Notes under the pieces: generated by a model
Told to the model about the DNA's origin: nothing
The model's input: only the letters and a program-made list of their open reading frames with translations
Database searches by the model: none
Position numbers and translations under genes: made by a program
In this document: positions 20,035 through 30,406 of the stretch, piece after piece
Layout: each line of letters begins with the position of its first letter
Numbering within the stretch: position 1 is the stretch's first letter
From: Leishmania martiniquensis
Taxonomy: Eukaryota; Euglenozoa; Kinetoplastea; Trypanosomatida; Trypanosomatidae
Direction: 5' to 3'
Length of the DNA: 64,000 bases
Assembly: GCF_017916325.1 (NCBI RefSeq)
Contig: NC_090149.1
Location: 378,501-442,500, forward strand

Positions 20035-23000
20035 CTAGTCGAGGCCGAGCAGCTCGTCGAGGAAGCTCTCGGTGTTGCGCGCATCCTGGCGGGCACCGCC
20101 GCCCTCACTGTCGGTCGCCACAGCTGCCGCAGTGAATGAGACAGAGCTTTCAGCTTTCCCGCCAGTGCCACTGCCGGGCCGCCACTTCTTCCTCTCACAC
20201 CATAGTGACAGCACGGCTGCCCGATCAGCGGCCGACAAGCCGATGCCCTTTGCCTGGAATGTTCGCGTGACGTGTGAGAACAACTCTGGTAAGTGTGCCG
20301 CCGGCACACGCCGTAGAACGGTGTGTACTAGGAGAGGTACATCACAGCTTGCAAGCGCGACACGAAGTGCATCGGCCCAACCGCCCACCCAGCGATCCGA
20401 TACGATGCTGCGAACAAGGTGACGCCGCCGCTGCCAATCTAGTGGCACTGCTGTGCCAGGGGCCACGGTGGCGTGTGGCACATCCGTCACCGGCGTAGCC
20501 GGCGTCGACGAAGGCGTCTCTGCTGCGGCCACGAGCACTGCGGTGGCCACCCTCGCCGCCACGATGGCTGGGGACTGGGATGAGGACGACAAGCTGGAGA
20601 CCGGAGAGCTTGTCACGGCTGGCGTCTGCAGCATCGCAACGAGCAGCTTGTGTGTCATGCTCTCCGTTGGATCTACAGCGTCGCCTACGCGGCACCGCCA
20701 CGCGGCCCACAAGTCCAAAACGGCTCTGTTTTGTGATGGGCAGCAGCGCAGGGCATGAGCGACCTGCGACACCATGAAGCCATCGAGGTAGGCGTCTGGG
20801 GTATCGTGGAAGCATGCGAGAGCCTCTGCCCAACGTCCAGCCGACGCGAGGAGGAAGAAAATGCGCCCAAGTGCGCGACTCAGCGACAGGAACAGTGGTG
20901 CGCGCCCTCGCGAGAGAGGGGTAGTGCATAGCGGTTCATCTGTCTCCTCTGCTGTGAGCGTGGTGCCGGGTAGAGATGAGCACTCCGAATGGAGGTGGTC
21001 ACACTGTCGAATGAAGTTCCACAAAGTCAGGGCGCCCTGCCAGGATACGCCAGTTGGTCGGGCCGCCTCGCACGCCGCGAGTCCCTCACGAAGTCGATCG
21101 AGAAGCCCGAAGCAATCCACCGGCGCTTCAGCGGGGGTGGACAGGCGAAGGCAGGACCGGTTCTTCACCGTTTCACTCGTGACGTTTTGTGTAACTACAT
21201 CCGAGCTATTCCTGCCCTCTTCACTGGGGAGACCGTCCCGAAGCCCGTCGCCGAAGCAGAGCCGCAACGCTGCGGGCCAGTCGCCTCGCGCCGTGGCGCT
21301 TTTGATGCGCCGCCGCAGCACAGGCGAAATTGCGGCTGCGCTGTCCGGCGCCGTTGGTCGGCTCAGGCTGAAGGGCGGCGGCGGCACTGGTGGTGAGCGC
21401 AGAGCCGACCGCAGTGCTGCCCAAGTGTCCCCAAGGCCCTCACTCTCCACAAGCCCCGTATGCAACACACGAAAGGCACCCAGCGCTGCTCCATCATCCA
21501 TTGGCACGGCGGCGCTGCAGTCGCCACGAAGGCGCTGTAGGTTATGCTGTGCATTGCTGAATATCGTTCGCAGGCGAGCGTGGCACTGCTGGTCGACTCG
21601 TTCGCCATCATTCCTTCCGAGGTCATCCGTCGTCGAGGGAGTGCGCCAAAGTACGGATTGAACCGCCTCGCCTATCAACGCGCGCACCGGGGTGAACGCC
21701 AATGGCGAAGACTCCGCACTTCTCGCCAAACGCGGCGCCGAAGCACTGCCATCGCCGTTGCCGCTGCTTTGCACTCGCTTACCCTCGCACACCGTGGCGA
21801 GCTCCTCCTTCAACATGTGGTGCCACTTGCCGCACGTGCCGTGCACGTCTCGCAGTCCCAGCAGCAGCAGTGCCACTGCCTCTGCCATTGAGTCCGTACG
21901 CTGTCCCGCTAGTGTCGCAGAACTAGCGAACGCACACCTTTCCAGGTTTTCCACGGCCCCCTCAAGGAAAGAAGCGAGAGTACGGCGATGGGCCCGCGAC
22001 GGACTCTTGCTCGAGGTGGTGCACTCGCTGCAGCACCAAAGCCATTGGCGCAAAAGATGCTGCCACATGCGTGAAGGTGATGCGGGGTTCCCCTCCTGCG
22101 TGTGGCCCGATTCAGCCTCACTAGAGGAAGGTGCAGCGCCGCCTCTCATCATCTCCAGAAAGAGCAGCATATCACGCGCGCGCATCGCATCGCGTTCCAC
22201 GATGTGGGCGAATAGGGTGAGCGACAGCGCCAACCTCGGTGATGGCTGTGACGAGACCGCCTGCATCGAGCGCCCCCACGCATACCACGCAGCGGTGCCG
22301 TAGCCACACCACAGCAACAGCCAAACAGACGCCTCGTGCAGCGATACAAAGATTGGGGGGGCCGTCAAGCACTCGCCAGCACCCGTAGAGGCCATCAGCG
22401 CACCGGCTCTGCGGAGACACAAGCCACTTGCTGATGACGCTTGCGCACGTCGGGCGGCGATGGCGTCTTCTTGCTCGTGGCAGCGGAGCACCTCCAGGGC
22501 CTCGTGCCACGCCCCAGTGCCAATGAGCTGGCACAGCCGCTCCTGGACAGGAGACATCGCAGAGTGCGTATCACTCGTACCAGTGTGTAGCGACGGTGAG
22601 GCACAAGGCGGTGCTGGATGCATGCTAGTGGCATTGCTCGAAACGCACGGAGTACCGGCATCCGATGCGTTCAGTGCCGCAGCAGTCTCGATACTCTCAG
22701 TGCTGGGCTCTCCCGGCGTCGCGGAACCGTGACGCCGCCGTCGGTGACTGAAACAGCGCCGCGCTCTCAACGAGCCTGACCTCATGGGCACGGACAGCTG
22801 CGGCGTCGCGAGTGCATCTACACAAAGGATACCACTGTGCAAGTTGGTGTGGATTCGGCCCGAGTCGCTGGTACCACCGGTGCCCAAGTTGGCCGCGCGA
22901 GGCGGTGGTGACGACGGAGTCAAAACCCGCCGTCTCGCGGTGTGGAGTGCAATGGTCAGGGCACCTTTTCTCTGTGTGTAACTGCGCTGGAGCCCAGCTC

Positions 23001-23139
23001 CCTCAGAGTCAGAAGCCACCTGACAGCATCGGCGCCATTGCAGTGTGCTGCCAATGCAACGGCGACTAATGCTATGCACATGGCAAAGACGCTCGGGCGC
23101 TCCACTAGGGAGCAGGAGCGGCGCAAGTTGACCTCTCAT
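20035..23139 (-). CDS. Large protein of unknown function, possible helical-repeat (PPR-like) protein
   Basis: Encodes 1,034 residues with no domain I can name. The N-terminus (MRGQLAPLLLPSGAPERLCH) is basic, lacks acidic residues and could be a mitochondrial targeting sequence. The body shows recurring helix-pair-like segments such as GAWHEALEVLRCHEQ, GDWPAALRLCFGDGL, GRWAEALACFHDTPD and WVGGWADALRVALAS. Each has the G-x-W-x-x-A-L pattern seen at the start of pentatricopeptide or similar alpha-solenoid repeats, spread between Ser/Pro-rich linkers. If so, an organellar RNA-binding role would fit the family, but this is inference. The frame opens with GTG at 23151; the first ATG is at 23139. 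It lies between the carrier-like and CFAP96-like genes on the same strand. The coding call is good and the function is open. Confidence 0.7.
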   Translation of the reverse strand: MRGQLAPLLLPSGAPERLCHVHSISRRCIGSTLQWRRCCQVASDSEGAGLQRSYTQRKGALTIALHTARRRVLTPSSPPPRAANLGTGGTSDSGRIHTNLHSGILCVDALATPQLSVPMRSGSLRARRCFSHRRRRHGSATPGEPSTESIETAAALNASDAGTPCVSSNATSMHPAPPCASPSLHTGTSDTHSAMSPVQERLCQLIGTGAWHEALEVLRCHEQEDAIAARRAQASSASGLCLRRAGALMASTGAGECLTAPPIFVSLHEASVWLLLWCGYGTAAWYAWGRSMQAVSSQPSPRLALSLTLFAHIVERDAMRARDMLLFLEMMRGGAAPSSSEAESGHTQEGNPASPSRMWQHLLRQWLWCCSECTTSSKSPSRAHRRTLASFLEGAVENLERCAFASSATLAGQRTDSMAEAVALLLLGLRDVHGTCGKWHHMLKEELATVCEGKRVQSSGNGDGSASAPRLARSAESSPLAFTPVRALIGEAVQSVLWRTPSTTDDLGRNDGERVDQQCHARLRTIFSNAQHNLQRLRGDCSAAVPMDDGAALGAFRVLHTGLVESEGLGDTWAALRSALRSPPVPPPPFSLSRPTAPDSAAAISPVLRRRIKSATARGDWPAALRLCFGDGLRDGLPSEEGRNSSDVVTQNVTSETVKNRSCLRLSTPAEAPVDCFGLLDRLREGLAACEAARPTGVSWQGALTLWNFIRQCDHLHSECSSLPGTTLTAEETDEPLCTTPLSRGRAPLFLSLSRALGRIFFLLASAGRWAEALACFHDTPDAYLDGFMVSQVAHALRCCPSQNRAVLDLWAAWRCRVGDAVDPTESMTHKLLVAMLQTPAVTSSPVSSLSSSSQSPAIVAARVATAVLVAAAETPSSTPATPVTDVPHATVAPGTAVPLDWQRRRHLVRSIVSDRWVGGWADALRVALASCDVPLLVHTVLRRVPAAHLPELFSHVTRTFQAKGIGLSAADRAAVLSLWCERKKWRPGSGTGGKAESSVSFTAAAVATDSEGGGARQDARNTESFLDELLGLD

Positions 23140-24277
23140 AAAACCCTTCACAAGAGAAAGAGCAAAATGTTCGATGGTGGGCCACAGACCCTCTCAACGA
23201 GACGCCACTGGTGTGCCTCGGTGCACCGCAGCCCTCGAGCGATTGCGTGCACGTCTGTGTGAAAGAGGCTAAATCGGAAAGGGTGGAGGCGCCCCCATTG
23301 CCACGAGGGCACTTACCTGTGAAGACGCGCCAATGGCAAAGCGCTTCCATAGAGTGAGAAAGGGAAAAGAGAGGGAGGGAGAGGGAGTGTGATTGTGTGT
23401 GAGTGCGTGTGTATGTGTGTGTGTGGGGGGGGGGAGGGGGGGAAGGGGAAGTGGTGACAACGCAGAGGGCACGATCCGATGGAGCGCGACACATCGGCAT
23501 GCTTTGCCTCCCTTTCTCTCTCTCCCTCTCTCGCTCTCTGTACTTGCGTTCACCGTAAACGCGGCGCGCACGAGAGCGCTGTCTGGTGCAAATAGAACGA
23601 CACGCACAGACACGCACACATATATATATATGCACGCATATACACCGATCACACCCCTAAAGCGAAGAAGTGCAGGCACGTACGGATGGCGTCGTTTCCA
23701 TCCGGAAGGGAGCGAACGGGAGGGAGGTGACGGGGGAGGGGGAGACACCTTTGCAGCCTCCGAAGAGACGAGGCACGGGCAGTACAGAAACAAAAAGGGA
23801 ACGGAAATATAATACATGCGTAAAGAAGGGGGAGGGAGACAAGCGGATCCACTCATGCACAAACACGCAGGCAGGCTAACGTATGTGCATACGCAGGGAA
23901 GGCGAGGAGCGGAGACGATAGGATGCGTGTGCGGGCTGAAGCGCGGGTTTTGTCGGTGCGAGTCGGCTGTCAAACTCAACGGAAAGAAACATCGAAGATC
24001 ACCACCACACACACACACAAAAAGATAAAGCAGATACACACACCCTCGCGTGCACGCCCGTCACTTGGGCATTTTCTCCTCCCGAGAGGAGAGGGACATG
24101 CGCAGGGGAGAGAGAGGAGGGGGGAGTAATGTACTGTGTCCGATCAGTGCCATTCCAAGTGCCATGCATCGAGTTCAAGGTCGGGCCAACCCCTACGGGC
24201 GAAGAGCCCCAGCTTTCCGTGCCGAACGCCCCCTCCTTGCACATTCACTGATTTTGCCCCCCCCCCTCCTCCCTATG
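23140..24277. other. Intergenic region
   Basis: This is the 3' UTR of the CFAP96-like gene and leader of the 1,034-residue protein on the minus strand. It contains a TG tract joined to G9 and G6 runs (about 23,395-23,445), CT-rich sequence at 23,500-23,540, ATATATATAT near 23,621-23,631 and a CA tract at 24,005-24,018. No gene is seen. Confidence 0.5.
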
Positions 24278-25222
24278 TCACATTCGCGACGGCATCGATG
24301 ACAACGCCGCTTCTGAGCCGATCGTCTGCGTGAGATTTGCCTTGCGGTACGTCTTGAGACTCGGCAAGTTGTTCTCGGTGAGGTCTAACCTGGCCCCCTT
24401 ACGCGCTTCCGACGTTGCCAAGCCAGTCGACCACGGCGCGAGCACGGGCATGGACCACTTCGTGCGGGTGTGCCACGTACGGAACGGGTGACGGTTGTTT
24501 CGAATCGGACCCTTGTCATACGGATCGGGAATCCACTCCACATCGCCGCCGATGTGCAGGTGATCCGGCTTGCCAGCGCGGAAGGGGCCATATGTCTTGC
24601 GCAGCTTCTTCTCTGGCTCCCCCTGCGGCATCCACTTGGGGTAGTCGTGCTTCACAGGGCCGGTGCGGAAGTGCCAGATGCGTCCGCGGTTCGGCTTGTC
24701 GTTGTACGGGTCAGGAATGTGCTCAGCAGCGCCGCCTAGGTAGTCACAGGGACCGCCAGCCTTCATGGCACCCGTCCGCGGCGACGGCCCCGTGCCATCG
24801 CCGTCGCCCTCCGGCATGTGCGGGTACTCAGAGAAGAGGCCACGCTTCAGGGGTTTGCTGCGGGTGAACATGGCCGTATGGCGAGGCACGATATTCGGCT
24901 TCGCGGCATGGCCAGGATCAGTGTCCAGCGGCAAGTAGCCCATGCCGCCCATATCTGTCCCCCGACCCAACGCGAAGTCCATGCGGTCGCCGGCGCTGCG
25001 GTCATTGACGTGGTGCGGCTCAATGGGCGCCGCGTAGGGTCCACCGCCTGCGTATTCATACTGGAACTGGCCACCGGCGCGGAGGTCGTGAAATGGAGCG
25101 CTCTCGCGGGTGATGTGGTCTTCCTCGCAGTCGTAAAGGTGATGCCAGTTCGTCCAATGCCGCCGGTTGTCCCAGTTCTTGGGACGGAGATTGTGAATCG
25201 TCTCCAGGCGGCCCTCCGTCAT
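24278..25222 (-). CDS. CFAP96/UPF0602 (C4orf47)-like flagellar protein
   Basis: Encodes 314 residues, rich in Gly, Pro, His, Arg and aromatic residues, with no transmembrane segment. It carries pieces typical of the CFAP96/UPF0602 family, which is associated with cilia and centrosomes: a GLFSEYPHMPEGD stretch (about residues 145-157), GAMKAGGPCDYLGG, and repeated H-I-P-D-P-Y-N/D blocks, each followed by a phenylalanine/arginine-rich F-R-T-G-P or F-R-A-G-K segment. These short Pro/Gly repeats resemble microtubule inner proteins and axonemal linkers. A flagellar role is inferred from the family. The frame extends 80 codons upstream without family similarity. The ATG at 25222 (MTEGRLETIHNLRPKNW) starts the conserved composition and was chosen. 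Confidence 0.65.
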   Translation of the reverse strand: MTEGRLETIHNLRPKNWDNRRHWTNWHHLYDCEEDHITRESAPFHDLRAGGQFQYEYAGGGPYAAPIEPHHVNDRSAGDRMDFALGRGTDMGGMGYLPLDTDPGHAAKPNIVPRHTAMFTRSKPLKRGLFSEYPHMPEGDGDGTGPSPRTGAMKAGGPCDYLGGAAEHIPDPYNDKPNRGRIWHFRTGPVKHDYPKWMPQGEPEKKLRKTYGPFRAGKPDHLHIGGDVEWIPDPYDKGPIRNNRHPFRTWHTRTKWSMPVLAPWSTGLATSEARKGARLDLTENNLPSLKTYRKANLTQTIGSEAALSSMPSRM

Positions 25223-26018
25223 GATGAAGCGCTTTCTACGTGGTAGCGGTAGGTGAAGAGGGACGTGAGAGTGGCGCAGCGACGTTGTAGAAGCTCGGCT
25301 GTGTTCCTCAAGTGCGGGGTGTAGGTAGGGGATGGACGAGGTGACGTGTGGAAGATGCCGGCAACACGACCCAAGAGGCGAAGGAGAAGCGCTTCCTGAG
25401 GGGGCACGGGCCCTGAAGGAAGCAGTCTGCTCACGTAAAGGCGTTTGTGTCTTCGTGGGCACGTTGGTAGTATTCGTAAAGGGGGCGGCAGCTTAGAAAG
25501 AGGCCCACAAGGAGGGAGGACAATTAAGGAGAGGTCTGGAGGGGAAGGGACTGAGCAGAGAAGGTGCGTATGAGAAGACGGAGAGCACGAGCACCGCCAC
25601 GGCGCCACGACGGGCGGAGAGGGAAATAGCCTTGTGAATCATCGCCGTTGCGGCTCTTCGGCTCCATCCCCGCACGATAGGGCTGCGGGTCATGCGCTCT
25701 TCCTGCGCATGCGCTTCCGTGCAGCACAGTTGCGTTTGCTTCCCATTTTTTTCTTGATGCCTCCCGCCTTGGCCATTGCGTTTGCCTGATGGCGAACGGT
25801 CCATCGAAAAACCGCACAAACGCGAAAAAAAGGGGAGGGGCACCGGTGGCGTATGGCGAGAGCGGAAACACCCCCCCACCCACCCACACAGAGACATGCG
25901 CACAACTAAAGGTGGGCCACAACGCTCCCTCGACCCGGCCTGAGGGGAACGCAGAGGCGCCTCTCTTCCATCCTGCCCAGGCCACCACTGGGTTCTCCGC
26001 TTCGCCTCGCATCTGGTA
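25223..26018. other. Intergenic region upstream of the CFAP96-like gene
   Basis: It includes the 3' UTR of the sulfotransferase-like gene. An A/G-rich segment at 25,815-25,845 and C-rich runs near 25,870-25,890 are the only clear features. Open frames on both strands lack ATG starts or protein-like composition. Confidence 0.5.
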
Positions 26019-27536
26019 TCACCGGAATCCCTTCACCTCTTGGTGGAAGTGCCCCACCATTGGCTGGCCTGCCCCAAGTGATGGGGCTGAGCGAGGGACG
26101 CTTGATCCATGTGCGATGCCCCGCATCGCCATCGCATCGGCCGGCGCGGCAAGGGGGGTGTACTCCTTCACTGTTACGCCAAACCTCTTCTCAAACGCGA
26201 ACTCAGTGAACTGGTAGATGTAGTCCTGAAATACATCTCCGATGACGCCGTCATGTAGACAGAAATACGGCATCTGTGCATCGTGAAGCGGGCGAGAGAC
26301 GGACACGTACTCCGTTTGCCCACTGATCATCTGCATGCGGCGATAGCGGTCGAGTTCGATGCCGAAGTAGTCGAGCGTCTTCGTCGCCAACCGCGTCGTG
26401 TGTCGCTTGACGTCACGGTTCGACCAGTGCACCATGCGCCGCTGATCGAATCTGCCGTAGTACTCGATCGCGTATGCGGTGCCAGAGCCGAAGATGCCCA
26501 GCACCTTATCCCCCATCGACGCTAGCTGCGAGTCGCTTGGCGGCTTGCCTGTGTAAAGACTGTTGTGCAGAGACAGCGCAGAACAGAGAGAAGGGAGACA
26601 CTGGCTAAGAGCACGGTGCACCCAAATCGCTCTCATCTTGGGGAAGACAGTGTTGACAGCGTCGGAGCTGAGGATGGCGAAAGGGCTGTATAGCAGCCAC
26701 TGCGGGTGTAGCAGCATCTTCTTTGTGCCATACGTTTGCAGCTCCATTACATTGTCGATCGGATCGAACTCTCGTGTGACAGGCTCGGTGAAGTGTCCGC
26801 ATTTCCGGTACCACTGAAAGAGTTCCATCACGCGACGCACCTCAGTGTACACCGGCAGCTGATCCTCCTCCAGACACTCGAGCAGGTACTCGTCTAGTCC
26901 GTGAAGCAGGCCCCATGCGTACGACTGAGGCGTCATGAGGTGCAGGGTAAGGTCGTCGTCGACTTGATCAGCCCGCGGCACCCGAACGCACAGAAAGTCT
27001 GGGTGCAGATGAGCAAAGCCGCGGAACTTCTTGTGAAACGCATCGCGGCGCTCGACCTCGAGCAGGAGAGAGGGGGACAGGGTATCGCACTGACGCGGAG
27101 TGAGGAAGAGACCGGAGCGGGCCAGTACATGGGCAGCCATGTGACCGTTTGAGCGAGGCAGGCCCATCACTACAATCGGGTTGTCCACTGCCACTTCCTT
27201 TGCGATTTCGCCACCATTCAGCCGGTACACCTCCTCAACAGCGAGCCGCTGCGCCAGGGCGTTGGTTAGCCGTGAGCGCAGCAGCTGACTGCCGTGCTTT
27301 GTGGTGCTCGTCTTTTTCTGGCACGCGCGACACAGCTTTTTCCACCAGTGCGCGTGTGGCAGGTCCGCCTCAGACGGTACTGCCACATTCGCTGCGGCGC
27401 AGGCGTCTGTGAGAACGGCATCTAATTCGAAGCTTTCCGGCGCGGCGCGCGATGTGAATGTGTTGAGGAGGCGAGCCGTCCACGATCCGCCACGCGCGAC
27501 ATCGCGCACACCTGACATAGACTTTAGCCCGAGCAT
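26019..27536 (-). CDS. Sulfotransferase-like protein with altered cofactor loop
   Basis: Encodes 505 residues. Residues 119-150 (DNPIVVMGLPRSNGHMAAHVL and onward) align with the P-loop-like 5'-PSB motif of sulfotransferase family 3 proteins, where GLPRSGTT normally holds the PAPS phosphosulfate; here GTT is replaced by N-G-H. The central part has K-K-M-L-L-H-P-Q-W-L-L-Y and FPKMRAIWVHRALSQCLPSLCS, which resembles the second half of the fold (K-x-P-x-H and the FP-A-R-x-V-x-x-H-R-D-P strand), again with substitutions. A C-x-x-C sits at 69-72. Without the PSB loop, sulfotransfer is uncertain. The frame continues 63 codons to an ATG at 27725. A strong pyrimidine tract and AG at 27,555-27,556 lie just before the ATG at 27536, so the shorter form was preferred. 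The longer one would add a basic, possibly mitochondrial N-terminus. Confidence 0.7.
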   Translation of the reverse strand: MLGLKSMSGVRDVARGGSWTARLLNTFTSRAAPESFELDAVLTDACAAANVAVPSEADLPHAHWWKKLCRACQKKTSTTKHGSQLLRSRLTNALAQRLAVEEVYRLNGGEIAKEVAVDNPIVVMGLPRSNGHMAAHVLARSGLFLTPRQCDTLSPSLLLEVERRDAFHKKFRGFAHLHPDFLCVRVPRADQVDDDLTLHLMTPQSYAWGLLHGLDEYLLECLEEDQLPVYTEVRRVMELFQWYRKCGHFTEPVTREFDPIDNVMELQTYGTKKMLLHPQWLLYSPFAILSSDAVNTVFPKMRAIWVHRALSQCLPSLCSALSLHNSLYTGKPPSDSQLASMGDKVLGIFGSGTAYAIEYYGRFDQRRMVHWSNRDVKRHTTRLATKTLDYFGIELDRYRRMQMISGQTEYVSVSRPLHDAQMPYFCLHDGVIGDVFQDYIYQFTEFAFEKRFGVTVKEYTPLAAPADAMAMRGIAHGSSVPRSAPSLGAGQPMVGHFHQEVKGFR

Positions 27537-27554
27537 GGTCTCCACGCCTTGGAT

Positions 27555-27586
27555 CTCGGAAAGGGAGGCGAGGCAAGGGAGAGGTA
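27555..27586 (-). promoter_or_regulatory. Candidate trans-splice acceptor of the sulfotransferase-like gene
   Basis: Plus-strand purines at 27,558-27,584 give a minus-strand CCTCTCCCTTGCCTCGCCTC-type tract. The first AG after it is at 27,555-27,556, only 18 nt before the ATG at 27536. A second possible acceptor at about 27,750 precedes the longer start at 27725, so both isoforms can be made in principle. Confidence 0.4.
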
Positions 27587-29265
27587 TGGCGGTGTGGGAG
27601 GGCGTTCGTGCGCATGCGTATTGCTTCAGCCCGCATACCGGCAAGCGTGTCGATCGTGCCACAAGCAGATAACGGCGTAAAAAAGCGGAGGGTGAGAGAG
27701 GGGCGGCTCGGCAGCAGCTCCGCACCGTCGCCGCTCTCTTTCGCCGTCGCTGCGGAGAGGCGTCGCAGCAGCAACGTGAATGTGGTCAACACGCAACAAA
27801 GTAAACGGAGAGGAAGCGAAAGCAAGCCAACAAAAAAAAAGAGATGGGAGAGGAGGAGAGGGCGAGGTGAATAGTTCATCCCCCCACGAGAGCATCGTGC
27901 GCGCAAAGATACCCGCGCGTCCAAGTCCGAGTCTCCGCAGAGGCGACCTCTAGGAAGGAGAAAGGCCAGGTTAATCCACACCTGCTGCACGCACGTGTGT
28001 TCCCGCAGAAGCGCCCCGCTCGAAACGCGTGCCCTCGCATTGAAGCTTCCACGTGAGAGAAAGAATGCTGACGACAGAGGGCAGCAGAGAACTGCCGAAG
28101 GAGAGAGGAAATCGGAGGTTGTAGATCTTCGCTCTCTCTTCCAGCCCTGTTCCCTACGCCCTTACTTGTGCTTCACGAGTGTTCCATGGCAGCTGCACCC
28201 GCGTGAAGGGGCACTATGCACCGCATCCACCGGCGTGCCAAGACGACAGTACATGCACGAGTCACTCGCTTTATCCTTCCCTTGCTCTTTTTGTTCTCTT
28301 ATTGTCCCTAGTGCTGTTTTTTTCCTGCGTGTGTGTGGGTGGGGGGTGGGCCCAGAGACGACGACGAAACTCTTCAGCCCATCGCACGGTGAACTTGCGT
28401 GAAAACGGCTGCAGCGGAGAGGGAGACATCAAAGCGCAGGAAGGATGAGAGGCAAGATGAAAAAGTGAAGATGGGCGTATCGCCTCCTCCCTTCCATTTT
28501 TCTTGGTCGCAGGCCTCCACGCGTTTGTGCTCTTCGTGTCTAGATGTCGACCGGCGCAGCTATGGCATCATACCCAGAGGCATACAGAGGGGAGGGGGCT
28601 GCATAAGCTTTAATGACAACACGCAGGGTAGTAATGTAAAGAGTGGATAAGTGTGCACAAGACGCAAAGCCCAACGTCAAAGGCGGATGAGCCCCCAGAA
28701 CAGCACGTCTCGTCTCTCGCGTTACGCACCAACATATCGTACTTCCACAGAGGTAACAAGAAGAAACACGCTGCATTTCGCGCGTGTCCACGCTGCTCTC
28801 CCTCCGCCATCCCATGCCGCGCACACACAGAGGCATCCGCAGAATCGGTGTGCGCACACGCATGCACTTCACATGTCTCAAGCACAAACTACCACGAAAA
28901 GATCAGAGGGAATGCGTGTGCGCGTTCTCCTCTTTGGTGCTATTCACTCTCTTCTGTTTTGCACCAGAGAGCGTACGGGCCAAACGGGCAGAACACAAAA
29001 AGCGAACGAAACGCAGACGTGAGGGAGGAGGCTGAAGCGAAGAAAAATAGGAAAGATGGCATGAAAAGGAAATGAAAACAACGCCGAGGAAGAGAGAGCG
29101 AAGCACGAGCACACACACACACAAAGAAATGGAGGGCGATTCATAGAGAACGGGAGGGAAAGGAGGGGAGAGTGAGAGCCGATAGAGAAGAGGGTACGCA
29201 GAACTAAACATCTAAACACAACGCACACCCGCGAGAGGCAAGAGAAGAGTGAAGCGAAGAGAAAG

Positions 29266-29266
<1 letters not shown>

Positions 29267-29296
<30 letters not shown>
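29267..29296. repeat. (TA)n microsatellite, about 30 bp
   Basis: This is an uninterrupted TATATA... run. It is the longest pure TA tract in the window and lies in the presumed 3' UTR of VTC1. In RNA it would be self-complementary (AU)15, able to pair as a hairpin. Confidence 0.9.
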
Positions 29297-29297
<1 letters not shown>

Positions 29298-30406
29298 TTC
29301 AAGATCGGAAAGCCAAGGAGCCACACTGATCGGGTCGGCATACGTCTCTGTGACAAATCGATTTGTGCTCATGTTACGCCCGCGCATGGACGAGAGCTCT
29401 GCGCCCCCCACCCCTTTGCTTTACTTTTGCTTTCTCTGGTCCTTTTATTTGTACGTGTTGCGCCTCCATCTGTCTACCCCTCTCCTAACCTTCTATAAAG
29501 CAGCCGGGCTGAAAAGAACAAGGAGAAAAAAAAAGCAGCAACCGGCATCAAAAAGAGGTCTCAGGTCCGCAGCGGCGGGTAAGTGCTTCTCATTCCGTTT
29601 GTTTTTCCCGTCAACCGTTCATCTCAGAGAGTCCCTCTACGTGTGTGAGCGTGTTATCTTTTTGGATTTGAGTGCATGAGTGTTTCAGGGCTACACCCAG
29701 CCACAGAAGTGAATCAGGCGGTTTAACACTTAAGGTAGAGGAAAGACAACAAGCACCAAGAGGGAGAAAACTGGTGCACTCTTTTGAGAAGAGGGTGGCC
29801 GATACCCATAGCTTTCGATCTGTCATCGCTCAGGGGCGCTTTTTTTTCCACTACACCTGCGCAGGTTTTCTCTCATAGAAACGGCAAGAGCTCCCCTCCC
29901 CCCTGTCGTGATGCACGCAAGCTGTTAGCGTATAGTTGTGCTTCCGGGTCACGTATTTGGACAGCACCCTCTTCCGTTTTCTTTTTTCCTGCAAGCGTGT
30001 GAACGTGTGTCAGTGGTTGTATTCTTCAGCACCACGAGAACGCGTTCTTCTCTGCGCCAATTTTTCTCCTTTTCTTTCAGATTTATGACTAGTAGAGCCG
30101 CACTATGCACAGCTGCATGGACGCCGCTCTTCTGTCGATGCAAAGTCCCTCAAAGTCACACACAGATGGTCGGCAGGGACCTGTTGAAGGAGCGAAGGGT
30201 ATGGAGGGCAGCAAGAGTAGCAGAAGTCGAGCTCAGCGCGCGGCCCACCACACTGCCTGCGAGTTCTGGAAAGGGAAAAAAAGAAGAAGCGAAAGCATCT
30301 GACTCCTTTTCCCCCTTTCGATCGAACCTCCACTGAGCGGATGCGCAGCATGAACGGCTGGCCAGGGGTCTCTCAGCGCCCACCTCCCTATGGTTGATCC
30401 ACTATA

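Larger units (their letters stand above)
27537..30406. other. Long intergenic region (2.9 kb) between VTC1 and the sulfotransferase-like gene
   Basis: This is mostly VTC1 3' UTR on the minus strand. It has an A9 run at 27,831-27,839, G-rich sequence at about 28,335-28,347, a perfect (TA)n block at 29,267-29,296 and many short GA-rich tracts. Several open frames exist on both strands, but they lack family signals and show the composition of translated repeats. Confidence 0.5.
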
